A stretch of DNA of 64,000 bases, from positions 186,001 through 250,000 of the forward strand of contig JANRLF010000008.1 of NCBI GenBank assembly GCA_033762815.1, in the 5' to 3' direction. Made by a program: the position numbers and the translations under genes. The notes beneath the pieces were generated by a model, which worked only from the letters and a program-made list of their open reading frames with translations, had not been told where the DNA came from and searched no databases. Below, piece after piece: positions 24,373 to 32,440 of this stretch. The stretch comes from JANRLF01 sp033762815. Lineage in GTDB: Bacteria > Bacteroidota > Bacteroidia > Chitinophagales > CAIOSU01. Numbering within the stretch: position 1 is the stretch's first letter; each line of letters starts with the position of its first letter.

Positions 24373-25799
24373 GCCAACAAAGTAGCTTTTGCGGCTTCTA
24401 GCAACTCGTTCACCCTATCGCGTGTAGGGGCTTCGGCATACACCCTCAGTACAGGTTCGGTACCCGAGGCACGAATCATGATTGTTTCGTCTTCCCCTAA
24501 GTAATACTTGTAGCCGTCAATATCTTCCAAACGCTGTATCGCGTTGTTGCCAAAGGCGGTATAAGCCCCGGCTTGACATTTTTGCAAAATGGCTTGCTTC
24601 AATTCTTCGGTAATGTGTAAATCGTTCCGGTCGTATGCGAAAGGCCCTACCACATCGTACACCTCCTGCACCAATTGCGTCATTGATTTGCCCGCTTTCG
24701 CCATATATTCCAATAGGATTAGGCCGTCCCAAATTCCGTCACGTTCGGGAATATGGCCCTTTACCGCTATGCCACCTGATTCCTCGCCGCCTACTAGCAC
24801 ATCTTCTTTTACCATTATCTCGGAAATGTACTTGAAGCCGATTTTGGTTACCTGATGCTCCAAGCCATACAGTTCGCACATCTTTTTTATTTTGTTGGAA
24901 ACCGAGAAGGCAACTACCACTTTGCCGTTCATACCCTTGTACTTGTGTAGATAATGGATAAGCAATAGCAGAATATGGTGCGAATCGACAAAATTGCCGT
25001 TTTCGTCATACATGCCTATGCGGTCGGCATCGCCGTCGGTAGCCAAGCCTGCAGCTATTTGTGGGTTGCTGCGAATCAGGTCTGACAGTTCCTGTAAGTT
25101 GCGGTGCAATGGTTCTGGTGCCCTGCCATTGAAGCCAGGATTGTAGTCACAATGCAATAACATGGCCTTTGGCAATAGTTTCTTGATGACGTTTTGTCCA
25201 GCACCGAACATGGCATCGTAGGCCAAAATCTTGTCGGAATGGTTGATCGTGTCCAAATCGAAGGCCGCTTTCACCCTATCGATATACAATGCTTCCAAAT
25301 CTACGTACTCCACTTGGCCCTGTTCCATATAATACTGGAAAGGCTTTAAGGATACGGTGATTGTATCTGGCACCATATCTTCTACCTCCTGTATTACTGC
25401 AGGGCTAGCTGGCCCACCCGCTTGCGACTTTAATTTATACCCATTGTACGATGGTGGGTTGTGGCTAGCGGTGATGATGACCCCCAGCGGCGTCTGGTAA
25501 AAATTGGCCCCCAAAGATACCATTGGGGTAGAAACAAAGCCTTTTGCCAATTTTACTTTGATGCCATAGGCGCACATTACCCTTGCCGTAGTTTCGGCGA
25601 ATAGTTCGCCGGCAAAACGGCAGTCGTGGCCAATTACCACGGAATGGTTATCGCTATTGGCCAATATCCATTGGGCGGTGCCTTCCGCTACCCTTGCTAC
25701 ATTGTCCACGGTATATTCTTGGGCAATAATTGCCCTCCATCCGTCCGTACCGAATTTTATCTTTAAAACCTTTTGCTCTTGTGCCGTTGCTGAAGCCAT
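24369..25799 (-). CDS. Phosphoglucomutase/phosphomannomutase family protein
   Basis: A 476-residue alpha-D-phosphohexomutase interconverting hexose 1- and 6-phosphates. Domain motifs in order: KFGTDGWRAI (about 15-24), the phosphoserine loop TASHNPPSYNGYK (Ser112), metal-binding TDGDADRIG (Asp255, Asp257, Asp259), sugar-binding GGEESGG and the phosphate-binding RASGTEPVLRVYAEA near the end. It starts at ATG 25799. It may feed sugar-1-phosphate to the polysaccharide genes at the right end of the window, but that is inference. Confidence 0.93.
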   Translation of the reverse strand: MASATAQEQKVLKIKFGTDGWRAIIAQEYTVDNVARVAEGTAQWILANSDNHSVVIGHDCRFAGELFAETTARVMCAYGIKVKLAKGFVSTPMVSLGANFYQTPLGVIITASHNPPSYNGYKLKSQAGGPASPAVIQEVEDMVPDTITVSLKPFQYYMEQGQVEYVDLEALYIDRVKAAFDLDTINHSDKILAYDAMFGAGQNVIKKLLPKAMLLHCDYNPGFNGRAPEPLHRNLQELSDLIRSNPQIAAGLATDGDADRIGMYDENGNFVDSHHILLLLIHYLHKYKGMNGKVVVAFSVSNKIKKMCELYGLEHQVTKIGFKYISEIMVKEDVLVGGEESGGIAVKGHIPERDGIWDGLILLEYMAKAGKSMTQLVQEVYDVVGPFAYDRNDLHITEELKQAILQKCQAGAYTAFGNNAIQRLEDIDGYKYYLGEDETIMIRASGTEPVLRVYAEAPTRDRVNELLEAAKATLLA

Positions 25800-25998
25800 G
25801 TTGAAGTATTGTTTTGCTTTACCTAGGCTTCAAATATAGCGCAAAGCCCCTAAAACAAAGCACCCCAGCCACAATAATAAGTAAGGGGAATGTTAAATTT
25901 AGCGGTAAAATTGTAGCACTTCCCACAATAATTTCCCCACCTGCCCATAGGAACTCCCTTTGGCAAGTAGCTGTTGGCTGTATATATTCGTAATCAGC

Positions 25999-26571
25999 AT
26001 GCACCAACTGGAGCCTTTTTATAACTGGAGAGACCTCTATACCCCAGAGGAGGACGAACGCTCGCCCTTTTACGGCATAGAAAGCGACTATAGCCAATAC
26101 TCCAACCAGATATACAATTACCTTATCCACCCCGACTGGAACTACTTCGGCTCCAACAACCTGTACATGAAGGTATTGTTTGCCGATTACGACCAACAAT
26201 TTGCGGTGTTGGAAATGATTGGCGAGTGGAACGATGCGGTGGAAAACGATATCATGTTCCTGAAGCGCGACGTTATAGACCCGATGCTGAAAGAGGGCAT
26301 TTACCGCTTTATCATCATAGGCGAAAACATCCTCAATTTCCATAGCAGCGACGATTGTTACTACGAGGAGTGGTATGATGACATTAAGGACGAGGGCGGT
26401 TGGATAGCGGCCATCAACTTCCGCGACCATGTGATACACGAAATGCGCGACAACAAGCTGCACTACTATATCAACTTCGGCGAAAACCTAAACAGCCTGC
26501 TATGGCGCAAGCTAAAGCCGCAAGCCTTGCACGAGGTGGTAGACAATATGATATTGAAAGCCCTTACCTAA
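25999..26571 (+). CDS. Conserved hypothetical acidic protein
   Basis: A 190-residue soluble protein, start ATG 25999 (MHQLEPFYNWRDLYTPEEDE); the longer frame to 25960 needs a non-ATG start. It is acidic and aromatic-rich (DDCYYEEWYDDIKDE), with a long central helix-like stretch (IGEWNDAVENDIMFLKRDVI) and no signal peptide or membrane segment. I recognise it as a Bacteroidota-type conserved protein without a known function. Its 3' end overlaps the convergent outer-membrane protein by 4 bases. Confidence 0.7.
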   Translation: MHQLEPFYNWRDLYTPEEDERSPFYGIESDYSQYSNQIYNYLIHPDWNYFGSNNLYMKVLFADYDQQFAVLEMIGEWNDAVENDIMFLKRDVIDPMLKEGIYRFIIIGENILNFHSSDDCYYEEWYDDIKDEGGWIAAINFRDHVIHEMRDNKLHYYINFGENLNSLLWRKLKPQALHEVVDNMILKALT

Positions 26572-27392
26572 AAACTGGCCCCGATACCAAAACCAAGGTT
26601 CAGCATGTGGGCATTGATATCGTAAGGCAGAAAATCGCCTATGTAGTTATTGTTCTGGTAATACTTGCGTTCATCAATGGTATAGCTGGCGTAGCGGTAA
26701 GTAAAGTTGAATGCTAGCGACCAAATATCGGTCAAATTCCTGCGCACCGAAAACCCGAATGCAGGCATCATGGAGAAACTGTTACCACCGGTAATCCTAT
26801 CGTTCACCAAGGTAAGGCTGGTATCATAAAAAGTATAAGTCGCTTCATCGTCAATACAATAGCCGAAGCCTATTTGCGGCTTGATATCAATCCTCACCAT
26901 ATCGCGGATATTTACGCTGAACAAAGGCCCCACAGTAGCATACAATTGCTTGTAGCCACTGTAGTTAATATCCAATAAGAAGTTTTGTAGATAGCCAAAA
27001 TCACTGGGGTGGGCCGTAAATCCGGCACTAATGCCGATACCAATAAACTTATAAAAGGTTTTGCCGAAGTCAAGCCCCACATCAAAGCCAGGCTTAGCGC
27101 GTTTTCCTTCCAGCGGCAAGGTAAATGAAGAAGTGGAGCCATAATCGCCCAAAGGGATAGATCCTGCCCCATAAAGCATCAGGTAAGCGGTGGAATGGTC
27201 AGTGGGGCCATAACGCTCCCGTTTCTTTGGCCTATTTGTAATAACGCTGTCAGTAGCCACATCTTCCTCCGGCAGTGCTTCCCTAGGCGGCACGGGAGTA
27301 GCATCGGGTGCCGTTATTATTTGGGCCTGCCCTGATATATATATGCCCAATAAGAAAACAAAGAATAGGATTCGAGGCAACTTGGTTTTCAC
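26568..27392 (-). CDS. Predicted outer-membrane beta-barrel protein
   Basis: A 274-residue exported protein starting at GTG 27392 with signal KTKLPRILFFVFLLGIYISG then QAQ. A Pro-rich charged linker (about 30-65, TNRPKKRERYGPTD) precedes about eight amphipathic strands: STAYLMLYGAGSIPLGDYG, GVGISAGF-like GIGISAGFTAHPSDF, VRIDIKPQIGFGYCI, SLAFNFTYRYASY and the terminal LNLGFGIGASF ending in Phe. These fit an OmpA/OprB-like Bacteroidota barrel. It lies 10 bases after a small lipoprotein gene and is probably cotranscribed with it. Function unknown. Confidence 0.75.
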   Translation of the reverse strand: MKTKLPRILFFVFLLGIYISGQAQIITAPDATPVPPREALPEEDVATDSVITNRPKKRERYGPTDHSTAYLMLYGAGSIPLGDYGSTSSFTLPLEGKRAKPGFDVGLDFGKTFYKFIGIGISAGFTAHPSDFGYLQNFLLDINYSGYKQLYATVGPLFSVNIRDMVRIDIKPQIGFGYCIDDEATYTFYDTSLTLVNDRITGGNSFSMMPAFGFSVRRNLTDIWSLAFNFTYRYASYTIDERKYYQNNNYIGDFLPYDINAHMLNLGFGIGASF

Positions 27393-27402
27393 AATTGCAA
27401 GC

Positions 27403-27840
27403 TTAGGGTCGTTCTACCAAATGGTATTCGTAATAATCGTTGTTCACCTGTTCAATGGCCCAAAACTCCTCTGTTGACAAGCGAAGGATGCGCCACACCC
27501 GCGAACTATTAATGCCATTGCCATCAGTAAACAACAATATCAGCAGGTCATCATCATTAAATTGCCATACGCCGGAGGTAACCGTTTCAACTGCTGAACC
27601 GCTTGCATAGCTGGTATCGCGCAATACAAAGTTTTCATCGCCATCGAAAGAAATACCGAAATGGTATTCGGAAGTAACGGTATCCAATTCATTTCTCAAC
27701 ACATCCTGAAGCACCCATTCCCTTGAAATGCGGGTAGTCTTGGTCCGGAAGGAAAAATCAGGTCCGTCCTCAAACTGGTGGCAGCTACCAAAGGTTAGGG
27801 CTACTAGTAACAACACGGCATATTTCCTCATAGCAGTCAT
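27403..27840 (-). CDS. Small lipoprotein, lipocalin-like
   Basis: A 145-residue lipoprotein with signal MRKYAVLLLVALTFGSC; the lipobox cysteine lies at residue 20 counted from ATG 27840 (a second ATG at 27831 is also possible). The mature part looks like a small lipocalin-type barrel (REWVLQDVLRNELD, FGISFDGDENFVLRD, TSGVWQFNDDDLLILLF, WRILRLSTEEFWAIEQ). No specific family assignment. It forms a likely operon with the downstream outer-membrane protein. Confidence 0.7.
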   Translation of the reverse strand: MTAMRKYAVLLLVALTFGSCHQFEDGPDFSFRTKTTRISREWVLQDVLRNELDTVTSEYHFGISFDGDENFVLRDTSYASGSAVETVTSGVWQFNDDDLLILLFTDGNGINSSRVWRILRLSTEEFWAIEQVNNDYYEYHLVERP

Positions 27841-27872
27841 TATTCGCCTAAAATAACGATTTCGTCCGATAT

Positions 27873-29138
27873 TTACAGGGCAGCCAGTTCAGGTTGCAGC
27901 TTTTGCACCACGGCTAGGAAGCCAGCCTTGTTTTTCTGTTTCACTGGGTCACCGCCCATTACTTTCACTTTTAGGGGGTCTTCTTGCTTGCCATTTACCC
28001 AAAATCGGAAACAAACATGCGGCCCAGTGGCCAAGCCCGTGCTTCCCACAAAGCCAATCACGTCGCCCTGGCTTACTTTTACCCCTGGCCTAATGCCTTT
28101 GTTAATGCGCGACATGTGCAGGTATTGGGTGGTATAGGTGGCATTGTGCTTTACTTTTACATAGTATCCATTGTTGGCCGTATAGCGAGCTTCCAATACG
28201 GTACCGTTCCCTACGGTCATAATGGGCGTTCCGGTAGGTGCCGCATAATCAGTTCCCAAATGGGCTTTCATGCGTTTCAGTACGGGATGGAACCTATTGG
28301 CGGAATAGCGGCTAGTAATGCGGCTAAATTTCAATGGGGCTTTCAGAAACAATTTCTTCAAGCTTTCCCCTTTTTCGTCGAAATATTCCCCTACGCTATC
28401 CTGTTCAAAATAATAGGCATAGTAGTCTTTTCCCTTATGGGTAAAAATGGCGGCTTCTATTCTATCCACCCCAATTGTTTTGCCTTCTACGAAGCTTTCC
28501 GTGTAAATTACTTTAAACTTATCCCCCTTTTGCAATCGGTAAAAGTCGATTGTCCAAGCGAACACGTCCGACAGGTTCAAGGTAAGCATGGTATTGGCAT
28601 TTGCCTTCTCCAAGGTTTCCGTTAAAGATGACTCAATTGTGCCCACAGCGGTTTTCCGCTCCGTTGTCACTTCCTTCACACCTTTATATACGGTGTCCTT
28701 TATAAAGTCGAATACCACGTACTCCACTAGGCTATGCTCGTAGATAAAGTATCCAATAGGTGTTCGCGCACTATCGCGCGGGGCAAACTCATCTTTATGT
28801 TCCAATATCAGATAGGGTCTGCCAGAACGAAGGCTGCGCATATCAAATACTTCCTTGCACTTTTGCACCATGGCAGTTGCCAGTTCTGGGCTCACGCCAT
28901 TACGGGCAAGCATTAGCGATATGTTTTCATTTGGCTTTACCTCGTCCTTTATCACCCTGAAATGCTCCGTACTGATGCCAAACAATATCTCCGCCTCGCT
29001 TTTTAATTGTTGCTCTTCCAGCAGTTCAAATTCCCTATAGTCGGCACCGCTATCAAAAAAGGCAAAATAAACTGCCAAGCCCAGCAGCAATACCATCCCC
29101 CCAATCAACCAATTCCAAGTACGTTTTTTTCTAATCAT
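27873..29138 (-). CDS. M23/LytM-domain peptidoglycan peptidase-like protein
   Basis: A 421-residue membrane-anchored periplasmic protein: one N-terminal TM (about 10-28), a long helical and LysM-like region (about 60-280) and a LytM domain at about 285-395. Zinc and catalytic motifs: HLGTDYAAPTG (His, Asp) and TQYLHMSRI are present, but the usual HxH is GPHVC, so the second His is replaced by Cys. The protein may have a modified zinc site or act as a regulator of another amidase, as EnvC/NlpD do. Related Bacteroidota proteins have the same general layout (GLATGPHVCFRFWVNGK). It lies 32 bases after the lipoprotein stop but in its own unit upstream. Confidence 0.88.
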   Translation of the reverse strand: MIRKKRTWNWLIGGMVLLLGLAVYFAFFDSGADYREFELLEEQQLKSEAEILFGISTEHFRVIKDEVKPNENISLMLARNGVSPELATAMVQKCKEVFDMRSLRSGRPYLILEHKDEFAPRDSARTPIGYFIYEHSLVEYVVFDFIKDTVYKGVKEVTTERKTAVGTIESSLTETLEKANANTMLTLNLSDVFAWTIDFYRLQKGDKFKVIYTESFVEGKTIGVDRIEAAIFTHKGKDYYAYYFEQDSVGEYFDEKGESLKKLFLKAPLKFSRITSRYSANRFHPVLKRMKAHLGTDYAAPTGTPIMTVGNGTVLEARYTANNGYYVKVKHNATYTTQYLHMSRINKGIRPGVKVSQGDVIGFVGSTGLATGPHVCFRFWVNGKQEDPLKVKVMGGDPVKQKNKAGFLAVVQKLQPELAAL

Positions 29139-29255
29139 TCCTCGTTATCATCATGAGCAGCAAAGTCCAAAAAACGGAAATGCTACCTGCAATGCGAAAT
29201 AAGGAACGTCAAAAAAATAGACAGAAGTATGTTAATTTCGCAAGCAAACTAAATT

Positions 29256-30449
29256 ATGCAGCAAGTATCGGAAAGGGTAAACCTAATGGTTGAATCGGCT
29301 ACGCTGAAAATGGCGCAACTGAGTAGGGAACTGAAAGCCGAGGGCAAGGACGTAATCGACTTGAGCATAGGCGAACCCGATTTCGTTACCCCCCGACATA
29401 TCATGGACGCCGCTGCCAAAGCCATGGATGAGGGTTTCACCCATTATACTCCAGTACCTGGATACTTGGAATTGAGGAAAGCCATTGCCGATAAGCTAAA
29501 ACGCGATAACCATATTGATTATACGCCAGAAGAGATAGTGGTGAGTACCGGTGCCAAGCAATCGCTCATCAATGTGATTATGGCCATTGTAAACCCAGGC
29601 GATGAAGTAGTAGTGCCAGCTCCCTACTGGGTAAGCTACGAAGCGATGGTACAATTGGCGGAAGGCAAAATGGTGAACATTTTTACCGACATTGACCAAG
29701 ATTATAAATTCACTGCTGCCCAATTGGAAGCTGCCATCAGCCCAAAAACCAAGGCCTTACTATACAGTTCGCCTTGCAATCCTTCGGGTTCTGTTTTTAC
29801 CAAGGAAGAATTGGAAGCCATAGCCAGGGTAATAGCAAAGTATCCTGACATTATCATTATCTCCGACGAGATTTATGAATACATTACTTTCGAAGGCAAA
29901 CACGAAAGTATTGCCCAGTTTGATTTTATCAAAAACCAAGTGGTAACAGTAAATGGCTTTTCCAAAGGCTATGCCATGACGGGCTGGCGAGTGGGCTATA
30001 TTGCCGCCCCACTGTGGATAGCCAAGGCCTGCAACAAAATTCAGGGCCAATTTACCAGCGGCACCAATTCCATTGCGCAGAAAGCAGCGGAAGCCGCCAT
30101 AAAAGGCGATTTGGCCCCTACCCATGCCATGAGGGATTCTTTTTTGAAAAGGCGCGATTTGGTGGTCAACCTTTTAAAAGAAGTGCCTGGCATCAAGACC
30201 AACCTGCCCAAAGGAGCTTTTTATGTTTTTCCTAATGTGAGCAGCTACTTTGGGAAAAGCTACCAAGGAGAAACCATTCAAGATGCCGATGATTTCGCCA
30301 TGTATATCTTGAAGCACGCCAACGTATCGCTGGTATCGGGTGCCGCATTTGGTAACGATAAATGTATCCGCATCAGCTATGCCACTTCGGAAGAAAAGCT
30401 GAGAGAAGCGGTAAGGCGCATTGCCGAAGCATTGGCCAAACTTTCATAA
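29256..30449 (+). CDS. Pyridoxal phosphate-dependent aminotransferase (aspartate type)
   Basis: A 397-residue fold type I class I/II aminotransferase, most like AspC-type enzymes. Motifs: DLSIGEPDFVTP (about 35-46), GAKQSLINV (cofactor phosphate), PAPYWVSYEAM, SSPCNPSGSVF, ISDEIYEYITF (Asp and Tyr contacts) and the Schiff-base lysine in NGFSKGYAMTGWRVGY (Lys237), then CIRISYATSEEKL with the substrate-binding Arg. The gene is followed at 9 bases by the heptose kinase gene. PLP supply by PdxH is metabolically linked but genomically separate. Confidence 0.93.
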   Translation: MQQVSERVNLMVESATLKMAQLSRELKAEGKDVIDLSIGEPDFVTPRHIMDAAAKAMDEGFTHYTPVPGYLELRKAIADKLKRDNHIDYTPEEIVVSTGAKQSLINVIMAIVNPGDEVVVPAPYWVSYEAMVQLAEGKMVNIFTDIDQDYKFTAAQLEAAISPKTKALLYSSPCNPSGSVFTKEELEAIARVIAKYPDIIIISDEIYEYITFEGKHESIAQFDFIKNQVVTVNGFSKGYAMTGWRVGYIAAPLWIAKACNKIQGQFTSGTNSIAQKAAEAAIKGDLAPTHAMRDSFLKRRDLVVNLLKEVPGIKTNLPKGAFYVFPNVSSYFGKSYQGETIQDADDFAMYILKHANVSLVSGAAFGNDKCIRISYATSEEKLREAVRRIAEALAKLS

Positions 30450-30458
30450 AAACAGCCT

Positions 30459-31445
30459 TTGGGCCAAGTAGAAGATATCTTTTCCCGCTTTTCCGAAACC
30501 ACCTGTATGGTGGTAGGCGATATCATGCTGGATACCTACCTATGGGGCAGTGTGGGGCGCATGTCTCCAGAGGTGGCCAATGTGCCGATTGTAAATGTTG
30601 AACGCAGGGAACACCGCTTGGGTGGGGCAGCAAATGTAGCCCTCAACCTTGTCGCCTTAGGTGCCGAGGTATTGCTTTGTGGTACAGTGGGAAAAGATGC
30701 CGATGGTGCGCATGTTCAACAACTATTGGCCCAAAATCAATTAGATGCCGGCCACATACTAGCTCTGGAAAACCGCCCTACCACTGTGAAGACAAGGGTA
30801 ATGGACGGTACCAAACAGCTACTAAGATTTGACCAAGAACAAACTGCTGCCATTCAAGATGAAGACGAAGCGGCTTTCTTAAGCTTGGTAAGCCAAGTAT
30901 TGACAAGCAGAAAGATTGATGTACTTATCTTTCAGGATTACAACAAAGGATTGCTCAGCGAAAGCGTAATTAAGGAAGTATTGGAAATCTGCCATTTAAA
31001 AGGCATAGCTACTGCAGTTGACCCGAAGAAAGACCATTTCTTTGGTTATCGGGGGGCTACCCTGTTCAAGCCTAATCTAAAGGAAGTACGCGATGCCCTA
31101 GGAAGGGAAGTAGGCAAAAAATCCTACGAACTGGAACAGGCCGCAAGGGAAATACATGGGCGTTTGAACAACCAATTGACATTGATTACCCTCTCAGAGG
31201 CAGGAATGTTTGTTACAGACCATCATCAGGCCCATCATTTGCCCGCACACGCCCGTCATATTGTGGACGTATCTGGTGCCGGCGATACCGTTATCGCCGT
31301 GGCCGCTTTGGCTTTGGCACAGGGTTTACCGCATCCTGTTATCGCCGCTTTGGCCAATATTGCTGGCGGAATGGTATGCGAACAAGCGGGAGTAAGCACC
31401 CTGAACAAGCAGGCCTTTCAAGCAGAATGCCTGCGGCTGCTATAG
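30459..31445 (+). CDS. D-glycero-beta-D-manno-heptose-7-phosphate kinase-like PfkB protein
   Basis: A 328-residue ribokinase-fold sugar kinase most like the kinase half of HldE (RfaE domain I), which makes the ADP-heptose precursor of lipopolysaccharide inner core. Motifs: VVGDIMLDTYLWGSVGRMSP (about 18-37), HRLGGAANVALNLVALGAEV (sugar binding), QDYNKGLLS, AVDPKKDHFFGYRGA and the catalytic VDVSGAGDTV-type motif (VSGAGDTVIAVAAL, catalytic Asp). The C-terminal nucleotidyltransferase of bifunctional HldE is absent. No ATG fits: the same frame is stopped 9 bases upstream by the aminotransferase, so TTG 30459 is the probable start. Confidence 0.85.
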   Translation: MGQVEDIFSRFSETTCMVVGDIMLDTYLWGSVGRMSPEVANVPIVNVERREHRLGGAANVALNLVALGAEVLLCGTVGKDADGAHVQQLLAQNQLDAGHILALENRPTTVKTRVMDGTKQLLRFDQEQTAAIQDEDEAAFLSLVSQVLTSRKIDVLIFQDYNKGLLSESVIKEVLEICHLKGIATAVDPKKDHFFGYRGATLFKPNLKEVRDALGREVGKKSYELEQAAREIHGRLNNQLTLITLSEAGMFVTDHHQAHHLPAHARHIVDVSGAGDTVIAVAALALAQGLPHPVIAALANIAGGMVCEQAGVSTLNKQAFQAECLRLL

Positions 31446-31538
31446 TTGAATTTTTATCATATTTTCCATTTTGGCACGAAACTTTATTTCGCTGTCTTCG
31501 TAGAAGCCCATAAACAAACAAAAGAAACAAGGACTACT

Positions 31539-31889
31539 ATGAAGAAAGGATTGATGGTGTTGGCGGTGGTAGCCATTGCAGCTACTGGTTTTGTAGGATT
31601 TACATATGCCGGTGAAGAAAAAACTTCTTATGACATTGAGTACAACGTGAATTGCGCTTCTTGCAAAGTAACCTATCGCAACGAAAAAGGAGAAAGCAAA
31701 GAAGTGAACAACGTAAAAGGCAACTGGAGCCAAAAGCTGAAAGCAAATGCCGGCCAGTTTGTATATGTTTCGGCTTCTAACGATGAAGGCACTTCCGTGA
31801 AAGTAGAAATTAAAGATAACGGCAAAAAACTGATTGAAGGCACAAGCACTACCCGCGACTATACCGCAAGGGCAGGTGTTATTTTGTAA
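31539..31889 (+). CDS. Small secreted beta-sandwich protein, MmpS-like
   Basis: A 116-residue exported protein starting at ATG 31539 (signal MKKGLMVLAVVAIAATGFVG, cleavage near YAG). The mature domain reads SYDIEYNVNCASCKVTYRNE, then KLKANAGQFVYVSASNDEG, VKVEIKDNGKKLIEG and DYTARAGVIL; this order of strands resembles the soluble MmpS domain known mainly from mycobacteria. Two cysteines in NCASC could form a vicinal-type pair. It is followed by a strong terminator and has its own leader. The function is unknown; the similarity is judged by eye. Confidence 0.6.
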   Translation: MKKGLMVLAVVAIAATGFVGFTYAGEEKTSYDIEYNVNCASCKVTYRNEKGESKEVNNVKGNWSQKLKANAGQFVYVSASNDEGTSVKVEIKDNGKKLIEGTSTTRDYTARAGVIL

Positions 31890-31911
31890 TCAATCACAAA
31901 AAATATGATTG

Positions 31912-31941
31912 GAAAGGCTGCCTTTGGCGGCCTTTTTTTTT
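31912..31941 (+). terminator. Rho-independent terminator after MmpS-like gene
   Basis: AAAGGCTGCC and GGCGGCCTTT form a 10-bp stem (one G-U) with a 3-base loop, followed by a long T run. Confidence 0.9.
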
Positions 31942-31952
31942 AAACTTGCCAT

Positions 31953-32360
31953 ATGGTTACAGAAGTTTCAGACTCAGTATTACTGGAACAGTTCCTTCAG
32001 CAAACATTACCTGCGGCTGAATGGACCCACCGAGCACATTTGAGGGTAGCGTTTCAATTAAGTAAAAGCCATAGCCTAGAGGCGGCTTTTCAGCAAATGA
32101 AACATGGCATACTTGCGCTTAACAAAGTTCATGGAGTTATCGAAACACCTGAACGTGGCTACCATGAAACTATTACTTATGCTTGGGTGCAGTTGATACA
32201 CCCTTTTGCACAACAATTGAATAGCAGCGAGGCACTTTTCACCCAATACCCTCAATTGTTGCAGCCTACCTTTTTACTGCAGTATTACGACCGCGAGGTA
32301 CTGCACAGCTTGGAAGCTAGAAAAACTTATATTCCGTCTCAACGAGAGCTTATGCTTTAA
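31953..32360 (+). CDS. Conserved hypothetical protein with WTHRAHLR motif
   Basis: A 135-residue soluble helical protein. It shows the motif EWTHRAHLRVAF (about 24-35), a central HGVIETPERGYHETITYAW (about 70-88) and C-terminal LQYYDREVLHSLEARKTYIP. The conserved histidines (HRAH, YHET) suggest a metal or cofactor site. Similar small proteins occur widely and are annotated as hypothetical; I do not know a function. The start is 11 bases after the preceding terminator and 60 bases after the upstream gene. Confidence 0.72.
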   Translation: MVTEVSDSVLLEQFLQQTLPAAEWTHRAHLRVAFQLSKSHSLEAAFQQMKHGILALNKVHGVIETPERGYHETITYAWVQLIHPFAQQLNSSEALFTQYPQLLQPTFLLQYYDREVLHSLEARKTYIPSQRELML

Positions 32361-32440
32361 GCGCAACGTATTGGGTTGATAAATATCACAACTCAAAAAA
32401 TACCTGTTACAACCTAGATTGGTGCTGTTTTTGCTTTGAC

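Noticed and set aside
27984..28625. Plus-strand frame of 213 codons opposite the LytM peptidase gene
   Set aside because: Antisense shadow of a gene with complete motifs; its own sequence has no recognisable domain.
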